Source: an uncultured Alistipes sp.
GTDB taxonomy: Bacteria; Bacteroidota; Bacteroidia; Bacteroidales; Rikenellaceae
Assembly: GCA_947623305.1 (NCBI GenBank)
Contig: CANQGQ010000002.1
Coordinates: 224,955 to 288,954 of the forward strand
Length of the DNA stretch: 64,000 nucleotides
Direction of reading: 5' to 3'
In this document: one piece after another, positions 25,022 through 34,090 of the stretch
Layout: every line of letters starts with the position of its first letter
How positions within the stretch are numbered: position 1 is the first letter of the stretch
Position numbers and translations under genes: made by a program
The notes under the pieces: generated by a model
The model's input: only the letters and a program-made list of their open reading frames with translations
The model's database searches: none
What the model was told of the DNA's origin: nothing

Positions 25022-27589
25022 TTACAGCCACAGAACGAGCCGATAGACTACCCAGGCGACTGCCCATGCCAGCCCCGTGTTGTAGATCAGGGAGAGGCCG
25101 GCCCATTTCCAACCCGCTTCCGTGCCGATGGCCGTTACCGTGGCGATGCAGGGGATGTAAAGCAAGATGAATACCAGAAAGGCGAGCACCGATGCGGTCG
25201 TGAAGTCGCCGCTGGCGATCAACCGTCGCGAAAGCGAGGCGGTTTCGTCGTTCGACATTGTGTCCGAAGGTTCGTCCGGTGAAACGAGCACCTCCGCCAC
25301 GCCGTCGATTCCGCCGATGATTGCGATTTCGGAATCCGCCTCGACCGACTGGACTTTCGGCACATCGGTTTCGGCATAGAGCACGCCGAGGGTGCTTACG
25401 ACGATCTCTTTGGCTGGAAAACCCGACAACAGGGCGACGCTGGCCTTCCAGTCGAGACCCAACGGACGGAATACCGGTTCGCAGGTTTTGCCGATCCGGC
25501 CTAAATAGGAGTGTTCGTAATGGTTTTGCGACGTATAGGGCTGTTCGTCGGAGAGACGGGCATCGCGGTCGGGCTGCGGATAGTAGCTCAGGAACCAGAC
25601 GATGATCGACGCCACGAGAATCATGCCGCCCATCTTGCGCAGGTATTGGGCGCATTTGTCCCACATGTGCGAGAGGGTCGTTTTCCACGTCGGGAGTCGG
25701 TAGGGGGGCAGTTCCATGACGAAGGGCGTTTCATCCACGGGAAAGAGGAAGCGGCGCATCAGTCGGGCGGTCAGGATGGCCGCCAGTACGCCGGTCAGAT
25801 AGAGGCCCGTCATCACCCATACGGCTTCGGCTGCGAAGAACGTACCGGTCAGCAGCAGATAGATCGGGATGCGTGCGCTGCACGACATGAACGGGGTGAT
25901 CAGAATGGTAATCAGCCGGCTGCTGCGGCTTTCGATCGTCCGGCAGGCCATGATGGCCGGCACGTTGCAGCCGAAACCCATAATCAGCGGGATGAACGAT
26001 TTGCCGTGCAGACCGAGGCGGTGCATGACGCGATCCATGATGAACGCTGCGCGGGCCAGATAGCCCGAATCCTCCATGAACGAGATGAACAGATAGAGGA
26101 TCATGATGTTCGGCAGGAAGACGATGACCGAACCCACGCCGCCGATGATGCCGTCGCAAAGCAGGTCGCGCAGGGTGCCTTCGGGCAGCAGGGTATTCAG
26201 CGCCTCGCTCAGCCAGCCGACCAGCGTCTCGATCCACCCCTGCGGATAGGCCCCCAGCCGGAACGTGCACCAGAACATGAAGCCCATCAGCAGGAAAAAG
26301 ATCGGGAATCCCCACAACTTATGGGTAACGAATGTGTCGATCAGAGCCGTCGTCGTCGCTTCTTCGCGTTGGCCGGCGGTGTAGGTCTCTTTGAGCGCCC
26401 CCGAAATGAATCCGTATTTCTGGTTGGCGAAGGCGGTTTCGACATCTTCATCCAGTGCTTCGGTGATTCGTTTGGCTTCGCGGTCGCGGATTTCCGTCCA
26501 TTCGGCATAGTGGGCGCAGGATCGGAGTTGCGCTTCGACCTGCTTGTCTCCCTCTAATAGCTTCATGGCGAAATAGCGGGGTGGAAAGGCTTTGGGCAGT
26601 TCGTCGCGGCAGGCTCCGATGGCACCGTTGAGTTTCTGCAGGCCCTCCTCGATGACCGGCCCCTGGTTGATATGGATGTGGCGTACGCGTGCGTCCTGGT
26701 TTTCATAGACGGCGATGACCGTGTCGAGCAGTTCGCCGATGCCTTTGTTGTTGCGGGCCTCGACGGGGATCATCGGCACGCCCAGCATCCGGCCCAGATG
26801 GTCGTAGTCGAGCTTCGCTCCGCTGGCGGTCAGTTCGTCGAACATGTTCAGTGCCACGACCATGCGGGGATTGATGTCGATGAGCTCGGTCGTCAGATAA
26901 AGGTTGCGCTCGAGATTGGACGCCACGACCGAATTGATGATGACGTCGGGGGTCTTTTCGGCGATGTGGGTGCGCACGAAGCGTTCTTCGGGCGTATAGG
27001 CCGACAGCGCATAGGTGCCCGGCAGATCGGTGATTTCGAACCGGTAGCCCCGATAGCTGCGGTAACCGATTTTGGCGCCCACGGTTACGCCGCTGTAATT
27101 GCCCACGTGTTCGCGTCCGCCCGAGATGGCGTTGAAAAGCGACGTTTTGCCGCTGTTGGGGTTCCCGACCAAGGCGACCGTGATGGTGCGGCTTTGGCGG
27201 ATGATGATTTCGTCGGCCTGGCGACAGGAATCGTTCTCTCCGGGATATTCGGCGAAGGCTGTTCCGAACGGAGAATGATGGTGGCGGTCTTTTTCGGAGA
27301 TTCGGTGAAGACCGTTCCGTCGGTTGCCGGAATGTTGCTCTTCTTCGATCAGTTGTTGCACTTCGGCATCGGAGAGTACGACGATCATGTCGGCTTCGCT
27401 GCGCCGCAACGAGATGTCGTAGCCCATGATTTTATATTCGATGGGGTCTTCCAGCGGGGCGTTGAGCACCACCTCGACGCGCTGCCCGCGGACGAATCCC
27501 ATTTCCATGATGCGGCGGCGGAATCCGCCGTGGCCCAGGACTTTCAGTATCGTGGCCGATTCACCGGTTTTCAGTTCGGAAAGACGCAT
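25022..27589 (-). CDS. feoB: FeoA-FeoB fusion, ferrous iron transporter
   Basis: 855 residues. Residues 1-75 are a FeoA SH3-like domain (LSELKTGESATILKVLG, MGFVRGQ). A His-containing linker follows (80-130), then the FeoB G domain: G1 GNPNSGKTSLFN (142-153), GVTVG, G3 DLPGTYALS and G4 NMFDE. The C-terminal two thirds is membrane, with the Gate motifs GFGCNVPAIMA and LSGFPAKEIVVSTLGVLY. It imports Fe2+ across the inner membrane. The linker segment KDRHHHSPFG could bind metal, which is speculation. A weaker -7 box (TATCTTCG, minus strand 27620-27627) lies upstream. Confidence 0.96.
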   Translation of the reverse strand: MRLSELKTGESATILKVLGHGGFRRRIMEMGFVRGQRVEVVLNAPLEDPIEYKIMGYDISLRRSEADMIVVLSDAEVQQLIEEEQHSGNRRNGLHRISEKDRHHHSPFGTAFAEYPGENDSCRQADEIIIRQSRTITVALVGNPNSGKTSLFNAISGGREHVGNYSGVTVGAKIGYRSYRGYRFEITDLPGTYALSAYTPEERFVRTHIAEKTPDVIINSVVASNLERNLYLTTELIDINPRMVVALNMFDELTASGAKLDYDHLGRMLGVPMIPVEARNNKGIGELLDTVIAVYENQDARVRHIHINQGPVIEEGLQKLNGAIGACRDELPKAFPPRYFAMKLLEGDKQVEAQLRSCAHYAEWTEIRDREAKRITEALDEDVETAFANQKYGFISGALKETYTAGQREEATTTALIDTFVTHKLWGFPIFFLLMGFMFWCTFRLGAYPQGWIETLVGWLSEALNTLLPEGTLRDLLCDGIIGGVGSVIVFLPNIMILYLFISFMEDSGYLARAAFIMDRVMHRLGLHGKSFIPLIMGFGCNVPAIMACRTIESRSSRLITILITPFMSCSARIPIYLLLTGTFFAAEAVWVMTGLYLTGVLAAILTARLMRRFLFPVDETPFVMELPPYRLPTWKTTLSHMWDKCAQYLRKMGGMILVASIIVWFLSYYPQPDRDARLSDEQPYTSQNHYEHSYLGRIGKTCEPVFRPLGLDWKASVALLSGFPAKEIVVSTLGVLYAETDVPKVQSVEADSEIAIIGGIDGVAEVLVSPDEPSDTMSNDETASLSRRLIASGDFTTASVLAFLVFILLYIPCIATVTAIGTEAGWKWAGLSLIYNTGLAWAVAWVVYRLVLWL

Positions 27590-27716
27590 GGTCGAAAACT
27601 TCGTTTACCAAATCGGCGACGAAGATACGATTTTCGGATGAAACCGTCAATCGCAATTTATAGGTATATTTTGAGACGTTTTTGGTGTGCTCGTGTTTTT
27701 GGGCTCGGATATTCAA

Positions 27717-27767
27717 ATCCGACCGCTGTTGCTCGCGGCCTTGGGCCGCGTTTGCAGATTAGACCCT
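27717..27767 (+). repeat. Dispersed intergenic repeat, copy C (short)
   Basis: ATCCGACCGCTG, then CGCGGCCTTGGGCCGCGT (hairpin), then TGCAGATTAGACCC align with copy B and with the reverse complement of copy A. It lies at the 3' end of the efflux operon, just before the OMF stop. Confidence 0.7.
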
Positions 27768-27769
27768 TT

Positions 27770-29155
27770 TCATTGCACGTTTTGCACCTCCGACACGCGG
27801 AAGCCGCCGCCCAACGCTTTGCACAGATCGACGTAGTTGATGTATTGCTGGGCGACGAGATTGGCCAGCTGCATCTGTGAATTGTAGAGGTCGCGCTGCG
27901 TGTTCAGCACATCGAAATAATCGGCTAATCCGCTGCGGTAGAGGGCTTGCGTCATTTGGTCGATGCGTTCGTTGACGGCGACTAATTCGCTATAGCGCGC
28001 AGTCTGGCGTCGATAGGTCTCGATGGCGTCGAGGACGGTCTCGACCTCCGAAAAGGCACTCAATACAGCCTGCTCGTATTGTCGGGCCGCTTGTTCGTAG
28101 CGGGCCATCGCCGCCTGTTCCGAACGCTTCAGTTTTCCGAATGCGAAAATCGGGGCGGTGATCGAGCCCGTTGCACTCCAAACCCACGGATCGGAGCGGG
28201 TCAACCCTTTGAGCGACGCCGAAGCGATGCCCCCTTTGGCCGTTAGCCCGATCGACGGAAAGCGGGCGCTTCGGGCCACGCCGACTTCGGCGGCTGCGGC
28301 GAGCAGCGTGTAGCGGTTTTCCATCAGATCCGGCCGTCGTGCGAGCAGTTCGGAGGGCAATCCGACCGGTATGTCTACCGGTTGCGCGATCGCTTCCAGC
28401 CGGATTGCGGTGCCGGTCGCTGCGGGTTGTGGCCGGGCCTCGCCCAGCAACAGACCGAGCGACAAACGGGTCTCCTCGACGGCCCGTTCGTAACGCGGAA
28501 TGTCGGCTTCCGCCTCATAGACTAAGCTGCGGGCTTGTGCGAGGGCCACGCCGTTCGACATGCCGTATCGGTGCATCGAGTCGATCAGCACGGCCGATTC
28601 GCGGCGGAGTTCGCAGCTGCGACGGGCGATCGACAGCGCATGCTGGTACTCCAACAGTTCGAAATAGGCCGTTGCGACCTGGGCGGCTAACGAGAGTCGC
28701 ACGCCGGTGTAGGCCCACAGCGAGGCCGCGATCTGCGCACGGGCCGACCGACGGGTGTTGCGCAGGGCCCCGAACAGCGACACTTCCCACGTGAGCGACG
28801 GCTCGACGGCATAGGATTGCACGATTCCCGTGGCATCGGTGTAGCTTCCGCCGGCTGCGACGCCTGCGCCGAGCTGCGGCAGATATTGCGCTCGTACGAT
28901 GCCGAGGTTGGCCCGTGCCTCCTCGATGCGGGTTGCGGCTGCCGCCAAGTCGCGGTTATTAGTTAGTGCTCGTTCGATCAGCCGGTTGAGGGTCGTGTCG
29001 CCGAACATCCGCCACCAGCAGCTGTCGAGTTCCGTCATGGCCGGACCGGCTGCCGTGTCGTTTGCATAGCGGGCCGGTAGGGCGGTCTGCGGCGGGTAGA
29101 ATCGGGGCGCGCAGGCGCTGGTCAATATGCCGACGAGTAGGAGAAATCGTTTCAT
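27770..29155 (-). CDS. Outer-membrane efflux lipoprotein (OprM/NodT family)
   Basis: Outer-membrane channel of a tripartite RND pump, 461 residues. The lipoprotein signal ends LTSAC (Cys15). Two OEP repeats are visible as long helical stretches, with family motifs WWRMFGD near residue 47, NRDLAAAATRIEEARANLGI, GLPSELLARRPDLMENRY between repeats, and GLADYFDVLNTQRDLYNSQ near the end. Its start overlaps the RND gene stop (ATGA), giving operon order adaptor, pump, channel. Confidence 0.93.
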   Translation of the reverse strand: MKRFLLLVGILTSACAPRFYPPQTALPARYANDTAAGPAMTELDSCWWRMFGDTTLNRLIERALTNNRDLAAAATRIEEARANLGIVRAQYLPQLGAGVAAGGSYTDATGIVQSYAVEPSLTWEVSLFGALRNTRRSARAQIAASLWAYTGVRLSLAAQVATAYFELLEYQHALSIARRSCELRRESAVLIDSMHRYGMSNGVALAQARSLVYEAEADIPRYERAVEETRLSLGLLLGEARPQPAATGTAIRLEAIAQPVDIPVGLPSELLARRPDLMENRYTLLAAAAEVGVARSARFPSIGLTAKGGIASASLKGLTRSDPWVWSATGSITAPIFAFGKLKRSEQAAMARYEQAARQYEQAVLSAFSEVETVLDAIETYRRQTARYSELVAVNERIDQMTQALYRSGLADYFDVLNTQRDLYNSQMQLANLVAQQYINYVDLCKALGGGFRVSEVQNVQ

Positions 29156-32100
29156 GCATGCGGTTGTTTTTGGGCACGGCGGCGTTCGAACCGGCCGATG
29201 CGTCCGATCAGATAGTAGAGCGATGGATAGAGGAAAATGCCCGCGAGCGTGGCGAGCAGCATGCCGCCGACCAAGGCTACGCCCATGATGTTCCGCGCGG
29301 TGGCATAGACCCCCGTGGCGAATACGAGCGGCATGACGCCCAACACGAAGGCGAAAGCGGTCATGAGGATGGGGCGCACGCGCTGTCGGGCGGCGCCGAC
29401 AGCCGCTTCGTCCAACGAGGTGCCGTTCTCCTGGAAGATGCGGTGGGCGTATTCGACGACTAAAATGGCATTTTTGGCTGCCAGTCCGATCAGCATAACA
29501 ATCGAAATTTGCATATAAATATCATTGACATAGAGGGCATTCGCCAAGTGCATCCCGCTCGTGGCGAGCAGCGCACCGAGCACGGCGACCGGCACGCTCA
29601 ACAGAATGGCCATCGGCAGCCCCCACGATTCGTAGAGCGCGGCCAGCGACAGAAAGACGAAAACCAGCGCCAGCAGATAGACCACGCTGCCCGATTTCGA
29701 GGCCTGCGCCTCCTGGTAGGTGATTCCGCTCCAGGCTGTGCCCACATCTTCGGGCAGGACGTCGGCGGCCGTGCGTTCGATCTCCTGCATGACGGTTGCG
29801 GTCGATGCGCCCGCCGCCGGCGTAACGGTCAGCGAGATGGAACGGTAGAGATTGAACTGCGAGACGTATTCCGCGCCGACGGTGTCTTTCACTTCGACGA
29901 AGGTCGTAACCGGCACGCTTTCGCCCGAGGCGGAGGAGACGTAGTAGCTTTCGAAGGCCCGCTCGTCGGCCCTGTAGGCGGGCGCCGCTTGCAGATAGGT
30001 CTGATAGAGCTTGCCGAAACGGTTGAAATTGTTGATGTAGGTGCCTCCGAGCAGCGCGCTCAACTCGTTATAGAACGCGGCGGGTTCGATGCCGGCGGCC
30101 AGCATGCGTTCTTTGTCGATCAGCAATCGCCGTTGGGGAACGCCTGCGTCGAACGGGGTCGTTACCGAGGCGATCGACGGCCGTTTTTTCAGCGAGTCGA
30201 TGAGCGTTTCGGTGTGTTGCAGCAGATATTGCGTGCCGCGTCCTTCGAGGTCGAGCACTTCGGCCGATACGCCCGACGCGACGCCCAACCCGGGAATCGA
30301 CGGCGGAATGAATGCGTAGCACTCCGCCCCGGGTACGGCGAAATAGAGCTCCTCGGTGAGCTTTCGGGCGATTTCGGCAGCCGTCAGCTTGCGTTTGTCG
30401 TAGTCGACGAGCGAAACGAAGATGATGCCGCTGTCGGTCGATGCGATGCCGGCCATCATGTTGAATCCGGCGGCGAACGACGTCGAGGCGACCTCGGGCA
30501 TCCGGCGGATGAAGCGTTCGGCTTGCAGCATGGTTTCGCGCGTTACCTGCAACGAGGAGGCCTCGGGCGTCGAGACCATCACCATGACGTACCCCTGGTC
30601 TTCTTCGGGGAGGAATCCCGACGGCAGCCGGTTCCAGATGAGGACGATCGCCGCGATGACGATGCCGACGAAAACGGCCGTGCGCGTCGTATGTTTGACG
30701 AGCGTCGCGGTGAACGAACTGTATCGGGCCATTTTCCGGTCGAACCAGCGGTTGAATGCAGCGAAGGGGCCCCGTTGCGGAGCCTCCCGCTTGCGCAGCA
30801 TCAGGGCGCAGAGCGCCGGCGAAAGAGTCAGTGCATTGAAGGCCGAGAGGACGATCGACACGGCGATCGTAATCGAGAATTGCTGGAAAAGCCGTCCCGT
30901 GATGCCGCCCGTGAACGAGACCGGCAGAAAGACGGCCAGCAGGACGACCGTCGTGGCGACGATGGGCGATGCGACGTTGCGCATGGCTTGCAGCGCTGCC
31001 TCGCGCGGGGTCAGGCCTGCTGCGATGTTGACCTGCGCTGCTTCGACGACGATGATGGCGTCGTCGACCACCAATCCGATGGCCAGCACCAACCCCAACA
31101 ACGAAATGATGTTCAGGGTCAGTCCTAACAGCGGGAATACGGCGAATGCGCCGATCAGCGATACGGGAATCGCCACGAGCGGGATGACGGTGGCCCGCCA
31201 GTCTTGGATGAACAGATAGATGATGAGAATGACCAACCCCAAGGCGATGAAAAGCGTGCGGAAAATGTCCTTGATGCCCGCTCGGATGCTGGACGTCGCA
31301 TCGACGATCGAAGTGGCCTCGATGCCGTCCGGAAAGCGCTTTTCGAGCCGCTGCATCGCGGCTTTCACCTGTTGTCCCACTTCCATGGCGTTGCTGCCGG
31401 GCTGCTGATAGACCACTAACAGGGCGGTCGGCCGGCTCTCGAAGACCGAACTCATCCCGTAGGTCTGACTGCCTAACGAGACGTCGGCCACGTCCCGCAG
31501 CCGGACCTGTTCGCCCGTGGCGGTGGTGCGCAGCACGATGTCGCCGAACTGTTCGGCGGTGGCGAGTTGCGGCGGCAGCGTTACGGTATAGGTGCGGCTC
31601 GTCCCTTCGGGGGCCGGTTCCGCACCGAGCTTGCCCGCCGGATAGATGCTTGCCTGCTGGTCGATGGCCTGGATGATTTCCGAAACCGGAATGCCGTAAT
31701 ACTTCAACAGGTCGGGCCGCAGCCAGATGCGCATGGCGTATTCGCCGGCCCCCATGATGTCGACCTTGCCGACGCCGTTGATCTTCAGCAACTCGTCCTG
31801 CAGGTTGATGTAGGCGTAGTTCGACAGAAATTCGTCGTCGTAGCGGCCGTCGCTGTGCAGCGCGTAGACCAGCAGGAATCCCGACATGGTTTTGCGGGTA
31901 GTTACGCCTTGTTGCGTAACGGCTTGCGGTAGTTGCGGGGTGGCCGTGGCGACGTTGTTCTGGGTGAAAATCGCATCCAGATCGGGGTCGGAACCGATAT
32001 CGAATGTTACTTGGATGGTCATCGAACCGTCGTTGGCGCTCGTCGATTGCATGTAGAGCATATCGTTGACCCCCATGATGGCCTGTCCGACGGGGGTGGC

Positions 32101-32283
32101 GACCGCATTATCGACCGTTTCGGCATCGGCTCCCACGTAGGAGGCCGAAACCTCGACGACCGGCGGCGTGATGTCCGGATACTGTTCGACGGGCAGCCGC
32201 ACGATGGAACTCAATCCGAGCAGCACGAGGGCGATGGCCAGCGAAATGGCGAAAACCGGACGCGAAACGAAGAATTTTTCCAT
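29152..32283 (-). CDS. RND multidrug efflux pump, AcrB/MexB-like (HAE1)
   Basis: Inner-membrane proton/drug antiporter, 1043 residues from the ATG at 32283; the longer frame adds 16 residues from the adaptor intergenic. It opens with FFVSRPVFAISLAIALVLLG and VEQYPDITPP. It has ALGLVVDDAIIVVEAA with the Asp pair of the proton relay in TM4, the GFLPEEDQGYVMV loop before the second porter domain, and LIGLAAKNAILVVEYA in the second half. Length and the HAE1-type motif place it with drug and detergent pumps rather than heavy-metal CusA types. Substrates are unknown. Confidence 0.95.
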   Translation of the reverse strand: MEKFFVSRPVFAISLAIALVLLGLSSIVRLPVEQYPDITPPVVEVSASYVGADAETVDNAVATPVGQAIMGVNDMLYMQSTSANDGSMTIQVTFDIGSDPDLDAIFTQNNVATATPQLPQAVTQQGVTTRKTMSGFLLVYALHSDGRYDDEFLSNYAYINLQDELLKINGVGKVDIMGAGEYAMRIWLRPDLLKYYGIPVSEIIQAIDQQASIYPAGKLGAEPAPEGTSRTYTVTLPPQLATAEQFGDIVLRTTATGEQVRLRDVADVSLGSQTYGMSSVFESRPTALLVVYQQPGSNAMEVGQQVKAAMQRLEKRFPDGIEATSIVDATSSIRAGIKDIFRTLFIALGLVILIIYLFIQDWRATVIPLVAIPVSLIGAFAVFPLLGLTLNIISLLGLVLAIGLVVDDAIIVVEAAQVNIAAGLTPREAALQAMRNVASPIVATTVVLLAVFLPVSFTGGITGRLFQQFSITIAVSIVLSAFNALTLSPALCALMLRKREAPQRGPFAAFNRWFDRKMARYSSFTATLVKHTTRTAVFVGIVIAAIVLIWNRLPSGFLPEEDQGYVMVMVSTPEASSLQVTRETMLQAERFIRRMPEVASTSFAAGFNMMAGIASTDSGIIFVSLVDYDKRKLTAAEIARKLTEELYFAVPGAECYAFIPPSIPGLGVASGVSAEVLDLEGRGTQYLLQHTETLIDSLKKRPSIASVTTPFDAGVPQRRLLIDKERMLAAGIEPAAFYNELSALLGGTYINNFNRFGKLYQTYLQAAPAYRADERAFESYYVSSASGESVPVTTFVEVKDTVGAEYVSQFNLYRSISLTVTPAAGASTATVMQEIERTAADVLPEDVGTAWSGITYQEAQASKSGSVVYLLALVFVFLSLAALYESWGLPMAILLSVPVAVLGALLATSGMHLANALYVNDIYMQISIVMLIGLAAKNAILVVEYAHRIFQENGTSLDEAAVGAARQRVRPILMTAFAFVLGVMPLVFATGVYATARNIMGVALVGGMLLATLAGIFLYPSLYYLIGRIGRFERRRAQKQPHA

Positions 32284-32293
32284 GGGCCTGCTT

Positions 32294-33448
32294 TTATTGC
32301 TGTATCGGAGTGGTTTGCGGCCCGCCGGCATCGGACGGTTGTTCGACGGGTACGACTTTGGCCCCGTTGCGGAGCTTCTGGCTGCCCGTCAGGACGACCC
32401 ATTCGCCCGCGGCGAGCCCTTCGTCGATACACTGCCGTTCGCCGATGGTTTCGCCCAATGTTACGCGGCGATAGCTCACCGTGCTGTCCGGGCCGACGAC
32501 CCATACCGAATAAATATCTTGCGTCTGGTCGATGCAGCGGCTCGGGACGACGATCGTCGGTCGCGACGGCCCGACTTGGGCATCGACCCGAGCGAACTCG
32601 CCGGGTTTGAGCCGCTGCCCGGGGTTGGCGAATCGGACGACGACGACGATCGTGCCGGTCGTCGAGGAGATGTCTTTGCGGGTGTAGCCGTAACGGCCCG
32701 CTTGGGAATAAACTTCGCCGTCGGAGAGAGTCAGCCGGATGTCCGTCAGCAGTCCGTCGTTGTCATAGACCGGCTTGTCGCGGCCTGCGGCTTCGAGGTA
32801 CTGCGCCACCGGAATGGCGAGGTCGACGGTCAGCGTGTCGATGTTCGAAACGGTCGTCAGAATCTCGAATTGCGTGCCCGGGCCGACATAGTCGCCGATG
32901 TGGGCCTGTGTATTGGCTGCGATGCCGTCGATGGGCGAGCGCAATTCGGTGTAACCCACGTTCATTTCGGCGGAGCGCAAGGCTTGTTCCATCGAACGGA
33001 CGGAGGCTTCGGCTGCCTTGTAGCGGGCCGTATATTGATCGAGCTGTGCGGCGCTGATGGCATCTATCTTGGCCAGCGGCACGGCCCGTTCATAGTTGTT
33101 GCGGGCTTCAGCGAGCTGTGCCCGGGCCGATTCGAGCGAGGCCTGCGCTTCAAGCATTGAGGTGGAGAGCTGTGCGGGGTCGATGGTGAAGAGCAGCTGC
33201 CCTTTCCGGACGGGGGAGCCGCTCTCGTAGGCCGTGGAGAGCAGATAACCGTTGACCCGCGGTTGGATCACGGCGTCGAAGTTGCTGGCGAGCGTGCCGA
33301 TGAACCGCATGCGGAGCGGCACCCGGTCGGCGACGGCCTGCACCGTTTCGACCGTAAGCAGGGGAGCTTCTTGTGCGGGGCGGTGCTTCCCGCATCCGGA
33401 CGACAGGCATGCGAGCACCCCGATGAAGCAGAATCGGAATCGAGACAT
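32294..33448 (-). CDS. Periplasmic adaptor (membrane fusion) lipoprotein of the RND pump
   Basis: Links pump and channel across the periplasm. From the ATG at 33448 there are 384 residues with a lipoprotein signal ending LSSGC; a start 42 bases further up would add 14 polar residues ahead of the signal, which is less likely. Domains: lipoyl halves (PRVNGYLLSTAYESGSPVRKG and TELRSPIDGIA) around a helical hairpin (about 100-165), then beta-barrel and membrane-proximal domains. It is followed after 10 bases by the RND gene. No adjacent regulator gene is present. Confidence 0.93.
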   Translation of the reverse strand: MSRFRFCFIGVLACLSSGCGKHRPAQEAPLLTVETVQAVADRVPLRMRFIGTLASNFDAVIQPRVNGYLLSTAYESGSPVRKGQLLFTIDPAQLSTSMLEAQASLESARAQLAEARNNYERAVPLAKIDAISAAQLDQYTARYKAAEASVRSMEQALRSAEMNVGYTELRSPIDGIAANTQAHIGDYVGPGTQFEILTTVSNIDTLTVDLAIPVAQYLEAAGRDKPVYDNDGLLTDIRLTLSDGEVYSQAGRYGYTRKDISSTTGTIVVVVRFANPGQRLKPGEFARVDAQVGPSRPTIVVPSRCIDQTQDIYSVWVVGPDSTVSYRRVTLGETIGERQCIDEGLAAGEWVVLTGSQKLRNGAKVVPVEQPSDAGGPQTTPIQQ

Positions 33449-33520
33449 GGATTGAGTAACTGTTTTTGTATCGCGATTATATATTTTCATGTACCAACGT
33501 TTTTCGACCCTGTTTTCCAA

Positions 33521-33606
33521 TCCGACCGCTGTTTTTCGCGGCCTTTGGCCGCGTATGCAGGTTTGACCCACCCCTAAACCCCCGCCTTGGCGGGGGCTTC
33601 GGTCGG
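33521..33606 (+). repeat. Dispersed intergenic repeat, copy B
   Basis: TCCGACCGCT, hairpin GCGGCCTTTGGCCGC, segment GACCCACCCCTAAACC, and hairpin CCCCCGCCTTGGCGGGGG align with the reverse complement of copy A over about 85 bases. Copy C matches the first half. Confidence 0.8.
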
Positions 33607-33776
33607 GATGCCGAAACCGATCAGGTCTTACGACCGTCGGTACACGAATGGATATAATTGCCTTTTTTCTTCTTCGCAGAGACAAAAAACATACCGTCCG
33701 AACTTACCGTAAATGCGTTTTTATCTTTTTTATTCAAAATTTGTTCGATAAAAGCAATAGTATTCGATAATTTTGT

Positions 33777-33784
33777 TAACTTTG
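33777..33784 (+). promoter_or_regulatory. -7 box for the histone-like gene
   Basis: TAACTTTG matches TAnnTTTG, 38 bases before the ATG at 33823. Confidence 0.6.
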
Positions 33785-33822
33785 TCCCGATAAACATCTA
33801 TTTTAATAATTATAAAAAGGAC

Positions 33823-33996
33823 ATGAAAGAGCTTGTAGAAAAAATTCAGGCGGAGTATGAAGCATTCGCTGTCAATGCGGCTGCTCAGGTAGAAAAAGGC
33901 AACAAGGCTGCCGGTACCCGTGCCCGTAAATCGGCTTTGGAGCTTTCGAAACTGATGAAAGAGTTCCGCAAGGCATCCGTTGAAGCTGCGAAATAG
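33823..33996 (+). CDS. Histone H1-like small basic protein (Hc1 type)
   Basis: 57 residues, Lys/Ala/Glu-rich: KIQAEYEAFAVNAAAQVEKG then ARKSALELSKLMKEFRKA. This matches the histone H1-like Hc1 proteins common in Bacteroidota, which resemble the C-terminal part of chlamydial Hc1 and are thought to coat or compact DNA. The ATG at 33823 follows an A-rich leader; a longer in-frame extension upstream runs through the promoter and is rejected. It stands alone, with its own -7 box and terminator, as expected of a highly expressed single gene. Confidence 0.85.
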   Translation: MKELVEKIQAEYEAFAVNAAAQVEKGNKAAGTRARKSALELSKLMKEFRKASVEAAK

Positions 33997-34015
33997 GTCA
34001 TTCGCAGTCGAAGTG

Positions 34016-34046
34016 TAAAAGCCGTTCCGCGTGGACGGCTTTTTTG
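34016..34046 (+). terminator. Terminator after the histone-like gene
   Basis: AAAAGCCGT pairs with ACGGCTTTT with a 9-base loop, followed by a run of Ts. Confidence 0.85.
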
Positions 34047-34076
34047 TGCTCTTTTTCTCGATTCGCCAAATATCGT

Positions 34077-34084
34077 TACCTTTG
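34077..34084 (+). promoter_or_regulatory. -7 box abutting the dnaG start
   Basis: TACCTTTG matches TAnnTTTG exactly and ends only 6 bases before the dnaG ATG. With the usual spacing the transcript would begin at or next to the start codon. Confidence 0.6.
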
Positions 34085-34090
34085 CAGACC

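Larger units (their letters stand above)
33449..33822. other. 374-base divergent spacer with repeat copy B
   Basis: Separates the leftward efflux operon from the rightward histone-like gene. It holds repeat copy B (33521-33606) and the promoter of the histone-like gene. An efflux-operon promoter must also lie here, but no good TAnnTTTG match was found on that strand. No protein-coding frame is supported. Confidence 0.65.
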
